From Nonomuraea terrae (GTDB taxonomy: Bacteria; Actinomycetota; Actinomycetes; Streptosporangiales; Streptosporangiaceae): a DNA stretch of 64,000 bases. The translations under genes and the position numbers were made by a program. The stretch is taken from NCBI RefSeq assembly GCF_004348995.1, contig NZ_SMKQ01000010.1, forward strand, positions 1-64,000, given 5' to 3'. Below are positions 53,823-61,457 of this stretch, one piece after another. Under the pieces are notes generated by a model, which was not told the DNA's origin, ran no database searches, and was given only the letters and a program-made list of their open reading frames with translations. Numbering within the stretch: position 1 is the first letter of the stretch; each line of letters opens with the position of its first letter.

Positions 53823-54182
53823 ATGAACATTCTGCGACGCATTGCAGTTCTGGGTGGGATCGTCGCATTCCCCTTGGGGATTGCCGCCATCAGTCACGCC
53901 TTGTCCGATACTTCGGGGCGGCCTGAGACGCCGGCGAGCGTCTCGCCGGCCAGCGTGCAGGTCAGCACCCAGCCGGCCACCCCCAGCGGCGCGCCCACGG
54001 GCACCCGCCCCTCGGCGAGCGAGACCCCGTCCGCCACGCCCAGCGCCGCCCCTTCCGGCACACCCGCGCCGGCCCGCGTGGCCACACCCTCCGCTTCCGC
54101 GGCGGACGAGGACGACGACCTCGACACCGAGACGGACACCGACACCGACGACGAGCGCGACTCCGAGCTCGACGACGACTGA
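53823..54182 (+). CDS. Small secreted or anchored protein with acidic C-terminus
   Basis: 119 residues. An N-terminal hydrophobic segment MNILRRIAVLGGIVAFPLGIAAISHAL acts as a signal or anchor. A Pro/Ser/Thr/Ala-rich middle (repeats of 'TPSATPSAAPSGTPAP') looks like an extended wall-spanning stalk. The last 25 residues are almost all Asp, Glu and Thr (DTETDTDTDDERDSELDDD). No family recognised. The acidic tail could bind Ca2+ or basic surfaces. The start is the ATG at 53823; an earlier one at 53778 is less likely because it would put 15 polar residues before the signal. Confidence 0.65.
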   Translation: MNILRRIAVLGGIVAFPLGIAAISHALSDTSGRPETPASVSPASVQVSTQPATPSGAPTGTRPSASETPSATPSAAPSGTPAPARVATPSASAADEDDDLDTETDTDTDDERDSELDDD

Positions 54183-54430
54183 GGCGGCCTGTCATCCCGG
54201 GCGTTTACGACGCTCCGGACAAAGAGGGGGAAATCCGCCGTCGCGACGGTGTCAAGTCGTTCGCGGATATCGGGCGGCCCGCATTTCACATCCTTTCTGT
54301 ACGAGGGTGAGGCCGGCCGCCCATGCGGTTCCGAAGATGAAAGTTCTCTCATAGAGGGTTCATTTTCGCCTAACCACCCGTCCCCACCCTGGACACGGTC
54401 ACCAAAACCGTGCGAGTCGATAGGGGTTCC
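54183..54430. other. 248-bp intergenic region
   Basis: Between the acidic secreted protein and the transporter. It is less GC-rich than its surroundings, with several AT-rich patches (e.g. around 54338-54372) that could hold the transporter promoter. I see no convincing paired -35/-10 or palindrome. Confidence 0.4.
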
Positions 54431-55933
54431 GTGGCAGAGGCGAAAACTGTGGCAAGTTCCACCTCACCCGAGGAGCGATCCGGCGGTCCGGGCGGAAAGG
54501 ACCGATCGGCGGCCAGAAGCACCTGGCGGCGCGTCCTGCTCGGCGGCGCCGCCGTCGCGGCCTGCGCCGCCATCTGGCTCGGCGCCACCGACCTGGCGAT
54601 GGGCGGGCGCATCACCCTGGCGGTCTTCGTCGTGGCCACGCTGCTGTGGATGTTCACCTCGGTCGACGACACGTTCATCGCGCTGGGCGCGGGCCTCGTG
54701 CTGGTCGTCACCGGGGTCCTGGAGGTCGAGGTGCTCTTCGGCAGCCTCGGCGATCCGACGATCTGGCTGCTCATCTTCTCGTTCGTGATCGCGGCGGGGG
54801 TCTCCAGGTCGGGGCTCGCCACCCGGGCCGGCGCGTTCCTCGTCTCCGGCGCCAGGACGGTCCGTCAGCTCACCCACCTGACGACCGCCGCGCTGGTGAT
54901 GACCGCGTTCGCGATCCCGGCGACCTCGGGGCGGGCGGCGCTGGCGCTGCCGATCTTCCTCGCGCTCGCGCGGGCGCTCGGGGATCGCCGCCGGGTCATC
55001 CTCGCGATGGCCCTGATCTTCCCCACCGTGATCCTGCTGTCCGCCGTCGCCACGCTGATCGGGGCGGGCGCCCACCTCATCACGGCCGAGATGCTGGCCC
55101 AGACCACGGGGCACCGGATCGACTTCGTGCAGTGGCTGGTGCTGGGCGTGCCGCTGGCGATCGTCTCCTCCCACCTCGCGGCCGAGCTGGTGCTGATGCT
55201 CACCACCCGCCGCGCGGACCGCAGGGAGCCGGTGCGCATCACCGCCGAGTCGATCGGCGAGGCCACGAAGACGTCGGTCACCGGGCGGATGAGCGAGGCC
55301 CAGACCCGCTCCGCCACGCTGCTCGCCGTGATCGTCGTCCTGTGGTGCAGCGAGCCCCTGCACGGCGTCTCCCCCGCGGTGGTCGCCTGTGTCGGCGCCC
55401 TCGTCACCGCCTCCCCCGGGCTCGGCACCATCCGGCTGAAAGACTCCTTCTCCACCGTTCCGTGGCCGATGTTGCTCTTCATGGCCGCCACGATGGCGAT
55501 GGGCGTGGCGCTGACCACGTCAGGCGCGGCGGCGTGGATCACCGATCGCCTGTTCGGGCCCGGGCAGGGCCCGGCACTGCCGGCCTGGCTGTTCCTGGGC
55601 GTCGTCATCGCCCTGAGCACCGCGGCCCATCTGGTGCTGCAGTCCCGCTCGGCCCGCTCCAGCGTGCTCGTGCCGCTGGTGATCGCCGCCGCGTCGGGCA
55701 CAGGCGTCTCGCCCGCCGCCGCCGCGTTCGCCTCCACCGCGGCCGCCGGCTTCTGCCAGACGCTCCCGTCGTCGGCCAAGCCGGTGGCGCTCTTCCACCA
55801 GGTCGACGGCGTCACCACCTACACCCCGCGCCATCTGCTGCGCGTGGCGGCCGTGCTGGCTCCGCTCTCGGCCGGGCTCGTCCTGCTCTTCTCTCTCATG
55901 GTGTGGCCGTACCTCGGCCTGCCGGTCCGCTGA
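54431..55933 (+). CDS. SLC13/DASS-type organic anion transporter
   Basis: 500 residues with about eleven membrane helices. The first half contains DPTIWLLIFSFVIAAGVSRSGLATR and AIPATSGRAALALPIFLALARAL; the second half repeats the pattern with SFSTVPWPMLLFMAATMAMGVALTTSGAAAWI and LQSRSARSSVLVPLVIAAA, typical of divalent anion:Na+ symporter (SLC13/CitT-like) proteins. The downstream glycerate kinase and malate:quinone oxidoreductase suggest import of a C3-C4 hydroxy acid. The start is uncertain between GTG 54410 and GTG 54431; the latter has GGGG 5 nt upstream. Confidence 0.85.
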   Translation: MAEAKTVASSTSPEERSGGPGGKDRSAARSTWRRVLLGGAAVAACAAIWLGATDLAMGGRITLAVFVVATLLWMFTSVDDTFIALGAGLVLVVTGVLEVEVLFGSLGDPTIWLLIFSFVIAAGVSRSGLATRAGAFLVSGARTVRQLTHLTTAALVMTAFAIPATSGRAALALPIFLALARALGDRRRVILAMALIFPTVILLSAVATLIGAGAHLITAEMLAQTTGHRIDFVQWLVLGVPLAIVSSHLAAELVLMLTTRRADRREPVRITAESIGEATKTSVTGRMSEAQTRSATLLAVIVVLWCSEPLHGVSPAVVACVGALVTASPGLGTIRLKDSFSTVPWPMLLFMAATMAMGVALTTSGAAAWITDRLFGPGQGPALPAWLFLGVVIALSTAAHLVLQSRSARSSVLVPLVIAAASGTGVSPAAAAFASTAAAGFCQTLPSSAKPVALFHQVDGVTTYTPRHLLRVAAVLAPLSAGLVLLFSLMVWPYLGLPVR

Positions 55934-55962
55934 ATCCCTCCAGTGCGGTTCAAAGGAGAATC

Positions 55963-57177
55963 ATGCTGCGCATCGTCGTCGCCCCGAGCGGTTTCAAGGA
56001 GTCACTTTCGGCCGAGGAGGTCGCGGAGGCCATCGCCGGCGGAGTACGCCGCGTCGTTCCCGACGCGGCGATCGACACGGTCCCGCTCATCGACGGCGGC
56101 GAGGGCACGGCCGAGTCCCTCGCCCGGACCACCGGCGGCCGTCTCGTGCCGCGCGTCACCACCGGGCCCACGGGAAAGCCGGTGCGCTCGCACTTCGCCA
56201 TCACCGGCGGCTCCGGGCCGCGCACGGCCGTGGTCGAGATGGCGGCCACCGCCGGCTTACGCCTGGTGCCGGGCGACGAACGCGACCCGGGCCGTACGAC
56301 CACGTACGGCGTGGGCGAGCTCATCACGGCGGCGCTCGACGCGGGGGCCCGCCGGATCCTCGTGGGTTGCGGCGACTCCGGCACCTCCGACGGCGGCGCG
56401 GGCGCCCTACAGGCGCTCGGGGCCAGGCTGCTCGACGCCGGCGGCGACGAGCTCCCGCGCGGTGGCGCCGCGCTGGCCCGGCTGCACCGCATCGACCCGA
56501 CCGGGCTCGACCCGCGGCTGCCCGAGACCGAGATCCTCGTCGCCTGCAACCCCTTCAACGTGTTGTGCGGCGAGAGCGGGGTGGCCCGGGTGTTCGGGCC
56601 GCAGAAGGGCGCCACGCCCGAGCAGGTGGAGCTGCTCGACCAGGCATTGTCGCGATGGGCCGACGTTCTGGAACGTGACATGGGCGTGAAGGACATCGAC
56701 ATCCGCACGGGCCCCGGCACGGGCGCGTCGGGCGGCCTCGGGGCGGGCCTCGCGGCGCTCGGCGCCCGGCTGCTCCCCCGTTTCGACGTGCTCCTCGACT
56801 ACGTCGATCTCGACCGGCTGCTGGCCCGTTGCGACCTGGTGTTCACCGCGGAGGGCGCGATCGACTTCCAGACCTCGCGCGGCAAGATCCCCGCCGAGGT
56901 GGCCCGGCGGGCCAAGCGCTACGACAAGCCGGTGCTCGCGCTGGCCGGCACCATCGGCGTGAACGCCCACCTGGCCTACGACTGCGGCATCGACGCCTTC
57001 ACCAGCATCCTGCCCGCGCCGGTGGCGCTGGCCGAGGCGATGTCGCGCGGCGCGGAGTTCCTCAGCGACGGCGCCGAACGCGCCCTGCGGGTGCTGCTCC
57101 TCGGCACGTCACTGACCTTGGCCGCCCGCGAGCGCCTGGCGCACTGGCCGGGCCGGCGTGTGGCCCTCGACCTCTGA
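55963..57177 (+). CDS. glxK: Glycerate kinase (GlxK family)
   Basis: 404 residues: MLRIVVAPSGFKESLSAEEVAEAIAGG, LIDGGEGTAESL, VGCGDSGTSDGGAGALQALGARL and LFTAEGAIDFQTSRGK-like VFTAEGAIDFQTSRGKIPAEV, all hallmark glycerate kinase type 1 motifs. It phosphorylates glycerate at C2 for glycolysis. The ATG has AAAGGAGAA upstream and lies 29 bp after the transporter, so the two are probably co-transcribed for glycerate, tartronate or glyoxylate-derived acid use. Confidence 0.95.
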   Translation: MLRIVVAPSGFKESLSAEEVAEAIAGGVRRVVPDAAIDTVPLIDGGEGTAESLARTTGGRLVPRVTTGPTGKPVRSHFAITGGSGPRTAVVEMAATAGLRLVPGDERDPGRTTTYGVGELITAALDAGARRILVGCGDSGTSDGGAGALQALGARLLDAGGDELPRGGAALARLHRIDPTGLDPRLPETEILVACNPFNVLCGESGVARVFGPQKGATPEQVELLDQALSRWADVLERDMGVKDIDIRTGPGTGASGGLGAGLAALGARLLPRFDVLLDYVDLDRLLARCDLVFTAEGAIDFQTSRGKIPAEVARRAKRYDKPVLALAGTIGVNAHLAYDCGIDAFTSILPAPVALAEAMSRGAEFLSDGAERALRVLLLGTSLTLAARERLAHWPGRRVALDL

Positions 57178-57227
57178 CCTCGCCCGGGCCCGGCCGGCTC
57201 TCGATCGTGTCGCGTGCGCACGAGGCA

Positions 57228-57242
57228 ACCTGTTATACAGGT
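57228..57242. promoter_or_regulatory. GntR operator site 1 upstream of mqo
   Basis: ACCTGTTATACAGGT is a perfect palindrome (6-bp arms, 3-bp centre) that contains GT-n3-AC, the FadR-subfamily core. Its centre is 20 bp from that of site 2. Confidence 0.7.
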
Positions 57243-57247
57243 CAGCG

Positions 57248-57262
57248 TCCTGTCATATAGGT
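57248..57262. promoter_or_regulatory. GntR operator site 2 upstream of mqo
   Basis: TCCTGTCATATAGGT is a near match to site 1, two helical turns downstream and 16 bp before the GTG start of mqo. Confidence 0.6.
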
Positions 57263-57278
57263 TGCGAGGAGCCATCAG

Positions 57279-58802
57279 GTGACCGTACGAGGATCCGAGA
57301 CCGGCTACGACGTGGTGCTGGTGGGCGGCGGGATCATGAGCGCCACCCTCGGCGTGCTGCTGCGCCGTGCGCAGCCGGACTGGTCGATCCTCGTGCTCGA
57401 ACGGCTCGACGGCCTCGGCCTGGAGAGCTCGTCGGCCTGGAACAACGCCGGTACCGGCCACGCCGGGCTCTGCGAGTTCAACTACACGCCGCTCACCGGC
57501 GCCGGCTCGATCGACGTCGGCAGCGCCATCGCGGTCAACGAGCAGTTTCAGCTGTCGCGGCAGTTGTGGGCGCGGCTGGTCGAGGAGGGCACACTCGGCG
57601 ACCCGGCGGGGTTCATCCGGTCGGTGCCCCACTTCGGCTTCGCCCACGGGGCGGCCGGGGTGGAGCACCTCCGCCTGCGGTATGAGGCGCTGCGGGAGCA
57701 TCCGCTGTTCGACGGGATGGAGTTCACCCGCGACCGGGAGGTCATGGCGCGGTGGCTGCCGCTGATGTTCGGCGGCCGTCGCGACGGGGAGCAGGTCGCC
57801 GTCTGCCGCACCCGCGGCGGCACGGACGTCGACTACGGGGTGCTCACCCGGCGGCTGTTCGCCGCTCTGGCGCGTGACGGCGTCGAGGTGCGGACCGGCC
57901 ACGACGTGCGCGCCCTCAGGCGCGACCGGAAGTCGTGGCGCCTGAGGGTGCGCGGCCTGGCCGGATCGCGTGACTACGTCGTAGGCGGTTCGTTCGTGTT
58001 CCTCGGGGCGGGCGGAGGCACGCTCGCGCTGCTCCAGAGCGCCGGCGTACCGGAGACACGGGACTACGGCGGCTTTCCGATCAGCGGGCAGTTCCTCCGC
58101 ACGGCCGCCCCCGACCTGATCGCCCGCCACCACGCGAAGGTCTACAGCCATGCGGAGCCAGGTGCGCCGTCGTTGTCGGTGCCGCACCTCGACACCCGTG
58201 TCGTGGACGGTCGTACGTACCTGATGTTCGGGCCGTTCGCCGCCTTCTCGCCGCGGTTCCTCAAGCGTGGCCGCCTCACCGACCTGCCGCGGTCGGTGAA
58301 CAGCCGCAACGTCGGGACGCTGCTTGGCGCGGCGCGCACCAACGCCGACATGGTGCGCTACCTCGTCGGGCAGCTGGCGCAGAGCCGCGGCGGCCGGTTC
58401 CGGGCGCTGCGGCGGTTCGTCCCGGACGTGCGGCCGGGCGACTGGGACGTCATCACCGCCGGCCAGCGGGTGCAGGTGGTCAAGCGGGTGAACGGCCGGG
58501 GGGCGATCGCCGGTTTCGGCACCGAGGTCATGACGTCCGCCCACGGCGGCCTGGCCGCCCTGCTCGGCGCCTCTCCCGGCGCCTCCGCCTCAGTGGCGAT
58601 CATGCTGGACGTGCTCGAACGCGGTTTCCCCGACCGCCTGCCGGCCTGGCGGCCCGCGCTCCAAAGCCTGGTCCCCGGCTACGGCGCGCCGCTGTCCGGA
58701 CGCCCGGACCTGCTGGCGGAGCTGACCCGGCGCAGCGCCGCCGCGCTGGGCCTGGACGACGCCGCCTGCCACGGAGCCGACCGGGTTGACGAGCATGGGT
58801 GA
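57279..58802 (+). CDS. mqo: Malate:quinone oxidoreductase
   Basis: 507 residues: DVVLVGGGIMSATLGVLLRRAQPDWSILVLERLDGLGLESSSAWNNAGTGHAGLCEFNYTP at the N-terminus is the Mqo FAD-binding and malate-site signature, and FVFLGAGGGTLALLQSAGVPE and SRNVGTLLGAARTNADMVRYL follow. It is a peripheral membrane flavoprotein that oxidises malate to oxaloacetate and reduces quinone in the TCA cycle. GTG start with GAGGAG upstream. The end overlaps the GntR start by 4 nt. The dedicated operators suggest it is a regulated, locus-specific copy. Confidence 0.95.
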   Translation: MTVRGSETGYDVVLVGGGIMSATLGVLLRRAQPDWSILVLERLDGLGLESSSAWNNAGTGHAGLCEFNYTPLTGAGSIDVGSAIAVNEQFQLSRQLWARLVEEGTLGDPAGFIRSVPHFGFAHGAAGVEHLRLRYEALREHPLFDGMEFTRDREVMARWLPLMFGGRRDGEQVAVCRTRGGTDVDYGVLTRRLFAALARDGVEVRTGHDVRALRRDRKSWRLRVRGLAGSRDYVVGGSFVFLGAGGGTLALLQSAGVPETRDYGGFPISGQFLRTAAPDLIARHHAKVYSHAEPGAPSLSVPHLDTRVVDGRTYLMFGPFAAFSPRFLKRGRLTDLPRSVNSRNVGTLLGAARTNADMVRYLVGQLAQSRGGRFRALRRFVPDVRPGDWDVITAGQRVQVVKRVNGRGAIAGFGTEVMTSAHGGLAALLGASPGASASVAIMLDVLERGFPDRLPAWRPALQSLVPGYGAPLSGRPDLLAELTRRSAAALGLDDAACHGADRVDEHG

Positions 58803-58817
58803 CCAGCATGGGTGACC
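58792..58817 (+). repeat. 13-bp tandem duplication at the mqo/gntR junction
   Basis: AGCATGGGTGACC occurs at 58792-58804 and again at 58805-58817. It carries the mqo stop codon and both candidate starts of the next gene. Confidence 0.9.
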
Positions 58818-59485
58818 AGCACAGCGCCAGCCTGGCCGACCGGGTGGAGGACGAGCTGCGGCGCGGCATCGGGCACGGCGCCTGGCAGCCCGGCGAACTG
58901 TTGCCCTCCGAGGGAGAGCTCGCCGCCCGGTTCGAGGTCAGCCGCACCGTCGTACGCGAGGCCATGTCGCGGTTGCGCGCGGCGGGACTGGTCGAGACGC
59001 GGCGAGGACGCGGGTCGTTCGTGCTGACGAGGCCGGCGGCGCAGGACTTCGCCCACTCCCTCGGCACCGTCCGCAGCCTGCACGACCGGCTGCAGCTGCT
59101 CGAACTACGCCGTGGCATCGAAGTGGAGGCCGCGGCGCTGGCCGCCGCCCGCCGCACGCCCGCGACCCTGGCCGCCGTCGACGCCGCGCTGCGGCGGATG
59201 GCGGCGGTGCGGGGCAGCGCCAGCGACGCGGTCGAGGCCGACTTCGCCTTCCACCACGCCATCGCGGTCGCCGCCGCCAACCGCTTCTACCTGGACCTGC
59301 TCGACACGCTGGGCGCCGGCGCGATCACCCGCCCGTACGCCGCCGGCCCCGCTCCGGGTCACCTGGACAAAGTCTTCGACGAGCACCGCAGGATCCGCGA
59401 CGCGATCTTCGCCGGGGACGCCCTGAGCGCCGCCGCGGCCATGCGCACCCACCTCGACGCCTCCAGGGCCCGCCTGACCGGCTGA
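58799..59485 (+). CDS. FadR-type GntR regulator (FCD domain)
   Basis: 228 residues: HTH LADRVEDELRRGIGHGAWQPGELLPSEGELAARFEVSRTVVREAMSRLRAAGLVETRRGRGSFV, then FCD with FAFHHAIAVAAANRFY and LDKVFDEHRRIRDAIFAGD, where Asp/His residues could bind a metal and an organic acid such as lactate or malate. The GTG start overlaps the mqo stop (GTGA), or the ATG at 58808 may be used. It most likely binds the twin sites before mqo and autoregulates. Confidence 0.9.
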   Translation: MTSMGDQHSASLADRVEDELRRGIGHGAWQPGELLPSEGELAARFEVSRTVVREAMSRLRAAGLVETRRGRGSFVLTRPAAQDFAHSLGTVRSLHDRLQLLELRRGIEVEAAALAAARRTPATLAAVDAALRRMAAVRGSASDAVEADFAFHHAIAVAAANRFYLDLLDTLGAGAITRPYAAGPAPGHLDKVFDEHRRIRDAIFAGDALSAAAAMRTHLDASRARLTG

Positions 59486-59505
59486 CCTTGGGCGAGCACA
59501 ACGAA

Positions 59506-59544
59506 AGCCGGGCCCGTACCCCCCGAGGGGGTACAGGCCCGGCT
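59506..59544. terminator. Bidirectional terminator between gntR and the cold-shock gene
   Basis: A long stem (AGCCGGGCC plus GTACCCCC pairing with GGGGGTAC plus GGCCCGGCT, one mismatch between the blocks) and a 3-nt loop. It is followed on the minus side by TTTCGT, so it serves the cold-shock gene best. Confidence 0.88.
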
Positions 59545-59560
59545 CATGCCGCGCGCCTGG

Positions 59561-59767
59561 TCAGGCGGCGACGATGTTCTCCGCCTGCGGGCCCTTCTGG
59601 CCCTGAACGACGTCGAAGGACACGCTCTGTCCCTCGGTCAGCTCGCGGTAGCCGCCGTTGGCGACGATGTTGGAGTAGTGCGCGAAGACGTCGGCGCCGC
59701 CGCCGTCCTGCGCGATGAAGCCGAAGCCCTTTTCGGAGTTGAACCACTTCACGGTGCCAGTAGCCAT
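59561..59767 (-). CDS. cspA: Cold-shock domain protein
   Basis: 68 residues, a single cold-shock OB fold: [15 protein letters not shown] (RNP1 KGFGFI), DVFAHYSNI (RNP2), then [20 protein letters not shown]. It binds single-stranded RNA/DNA and melts mRNA structure. The ATG has AAGGAGAT upstream; the frame extends further upstream but that part is leader sequence. The leader holds a terminator-like hairpin (59853-59891). Confidence 0.96.
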   Translation of the reverse strand: MATGTVKWFNSEKGFGFIAQDGGGADVFAHYSNIVANGGYRELTEGQSVSFDVVQGQKGPQAENIVAA

Positions 59768-60202
59768 GTCGATCTCCTTCAGATAGCGCAAACAGGATCC
59801 GCACTTTGCGAAACCCCGGTCGCCGCAATGAGCCCATCCGGAAATGACCGGCCAACAAAAACGCGCCCGTAGATCACAATCTGCAGGCGCGCAAAAAGTT
59901 TTTATGGGTACCACAACTGCAACGGTCTACAGCCTAGCACACGGCTGCGGCGAACCGCGCCCGACAACATCCGCGGGAATTTTTACCCGCGCGACAGGCC
60001 CGGTGTGACAGCCTGGGGGTACACCCGTCGACCCGCTCCGCGAGACCCTCGCAGCCCCGGCAGGTGGGCCATTCGCACTGGCCAGGAGGCACTTGAGGGG
60101 CCCGTTCCGCGAGTCCGCAGCGCGGGCCGAGGAGGCGGGAAATCCATCGACGCCTCCTGCTGGAGGTCGATTTATTGGACTGAGAGGCGCATACTCGTAC
60201 AA
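59768..60202. other. 435-bp intergenic region: cold-shock leader and upstream promoter zone
   Basis: On the minus strand it should contain the cold-shock promoter and leader, including the hairpin at 59853-59891. A candidate extended -10, TGCTAGGCT, lies near 59930-59940 on the minus strand. The plus-strand half should contain the promoter of the UvrD-tail-like gene. No gene seen. Confidence 0.45.
59853..59891 (-). promoter_or_regulatory. Terminator-like hairpin in the cold-shock gene leader
   Basis: On the minus strand CGCGCCTGCAGAT pairs with ATCTACGGGCGCG (12 of 13) around a 4-nt loop and is followed directly by TTTTTGTT. It is 86 nt before the cold-shock ATG, where it could act as an attenuator or temperature-sensitive structure. 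Confidence 0.6.
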
Positions 60203-60433
60203 ATGAGGCCTACACGAACCGGTACCCGGCGCCGACTGCCCGGAAGCCCCTTCAACACCCCTGAAATCCCTCCGCCTCCCGTCGAGGTATTCGCGGTGCA
60301 GGACTGGGTGAGCCACGACAAATACGGCCTCGGCCGGGTCATCCACGTGGAGCAGAACTCCACTGTTCTGGTGGATTTCGGCGCCGAGACATACCGCATA
60401 GTCCCGCCTTACACGAAGCTCCAGAAGCTCTGA
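60203..60433 (+). CDS. Small UvrD C-terminal-like (Tudor-like) protein
   Basis: 76 residues. After a basic and Pro-rich N-terminus, residues about 30-76 read DWVSHDKYGLGRVIHVEQNSTVLVDFGAETYRIVPP, closely resembling the Tudor-like tail of UvrD/PcrA helicases, which contacts RNA polymerase. Here it stands alone with no helicase. It may compete for or modify an RNA-polymerase interaction. The ATG start has no Shine-Dalgarno and could be leaderless. It is convergent with the secreted protein, with 12 bp between stops. Confidence 0.7.
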   Translation: MRPTRTGTRRRLPGSPFNTPEIPPPPVEVFAVQDWVSHDKYGLGRVIHVEQNSTVLVDFGAETYRIVPPYTKLQKL

Positions 60434-60445
60434 TCGCCTGGCGGT

Positions 60446-60931
60446 TCACCAGGAGCGGTTGGCGTAGTCGCTCCAGTCGTAGTGGCCGACGCGGCCTTCG
60501 CCGATACGGAACTTGTAGCCGTCGAAGCCGCCGCGGGCGCTGTAGCTGAAGCGGAACTTGCCGTGCCCGCCGGTGACCAGCCGGTGGCCCTGGTGCCAGC
60601 CGCGGCCGTCGTGGTACCAGAAGTCGACGTAGGTCTGCTCGCGGTCGCCGTCACGGTCCCACACGTCCACGTCGAAGTAGTAACGGCCGTTCGCGGCGTA
60701 GTAGAAGCCCTTGTAGTAGGAACGGTGGCCGCGGATCTCCCCGCGGCCGTAGCCGGAGTAGCCCTCGAACCAGTGCTTCGTGTACGACACCGTGGTCGCA
60801 CTGGCAGTGGTCGCACTGGTGGTGGCCGCACTGGTGGTGGCCGCCTGGGCGGGAGCCGCCGCGGCACCGGCCACCACGGCGCCGGCCAGGACCGTACCGG
60901 CGAGAAGGCTACGAAGCTTGACCATGACCAT
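60446..60931 (-). CDS. Small secreted aromatic-rich protein
   Basis: 161 residues. Signal peptide MVMVKLRSLLAGTVLAGAVV.. with cleavage after AQA at about 30; then a Ser/Ala/Thr repeat (ATTSAATTSATTASATT) made by a 15-bp DNA repeat. The mature domain is rich in Tyr, Trp, Gly and Asp (GYSGYGRGEIRGHRSYYKG, YYFDVDVWDRDGDREQTYVDFWYHDGRGW). It resembles lactococcin-972-like or other small beta-rich secreted proteins only loosely; no firm family. The start is ATG 60931 (AGGGA upstream) or 60925. Confidence 0.72.
   Translation of the reverse strand: MVMVKLRSLLAGTVLAGAVVAGAAAAPAQAATTSAATTSATTASATTVSYTKHWFEGYSGYGRGEIRGHRSYYKGFYYAANGRYYFDVDVWDRDGDREQTYVDFWYHDGRGWHQGHRLVTGGHGKFRFSYSARGGFDGYKFRIGEGRVGHYDWSDYANRSW
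60813..60842. repeat. 15-bp tandem repeat in the secreted-protein gene
   Basis: GCACTGGTGGTGGCC occurs twice in a row (60813-60827, 60828-60842), with a decayed copy before it. It encodes the Ala-Thr-Thr-Ser spacer after the signal peptide. Confidence 0.85.
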
Positions 60932-61457
60932 CCGTCCCTGACTGTGAGGAGAACCTCCGGAGCGATCTCTCCGGACGACCCTCAATCTAGGCAGCCGCGA
61001 TCTTTCGTTCTGCGTACAAACGCACAGATCAGCGCCGGCGTGCACAACGACACACAAGGCCCTTGGCAACCAGGCGCCATGGGATCGCCGCCAGGCTGAG
61101 CACCACCTGCCGCCTCGGGCGGCGGGGGCCGTCGCCGCAGGACGCCTCCCCGCTGAGCTCCAGGCTGGGAGGAGACGCCGAGGTTGATGGCGTTCGTGTG
61201 CTTCACCCCGATCGTGACGTCCTGGCCCGTGGCCAGGTCGCGGACGGTGCCGTGCGAGACGACGAAACGGTCCGCGCGGATGTTCAGGTCCAGGGGGCCG
61301 CGTACGGCCTGACGGGGCCCGCCGTCGCGGCGCCGCGCCACCGTGGCCGGTCCCGCCTCGATCGCCTGGGCCGCCGGCTCCGGCATCTCACCCAGCCCCT
61401 GGTCGTCATCGTCACGGTGTCGTACCCCTCCAGGCCGGGCGGGGCTACCGTGTCGGG
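60932..61457. other. 526-bp region without an intact gene
   Basis: It contains the secreted-protein promoter (right of 60932), a possible frameshifted minus-strand remnant (61029-61386), and a short leader for the methyltransferase. I see no other feature. Confidence 0.4.
61029..61386 (-). pseudogene. Possible frameshifted remnant, function unknown
   Basis: From ATG 61386 leftwards, about 70 codons have actinobacterial third-position bias (LDLNIRADRFVVSHGTVRDL, ATGQDVTIGVKHTNAINLGV). Near 61175 that frame loses the bias, and the +1 frame takes it up (SLELSGEASCGDG ... LSLAAIPWRLVAKGL) until TGA at 61029. One frameshift would join the two. No recognisable family; the reading is by codon bias only. 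Confidence 0.35.
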
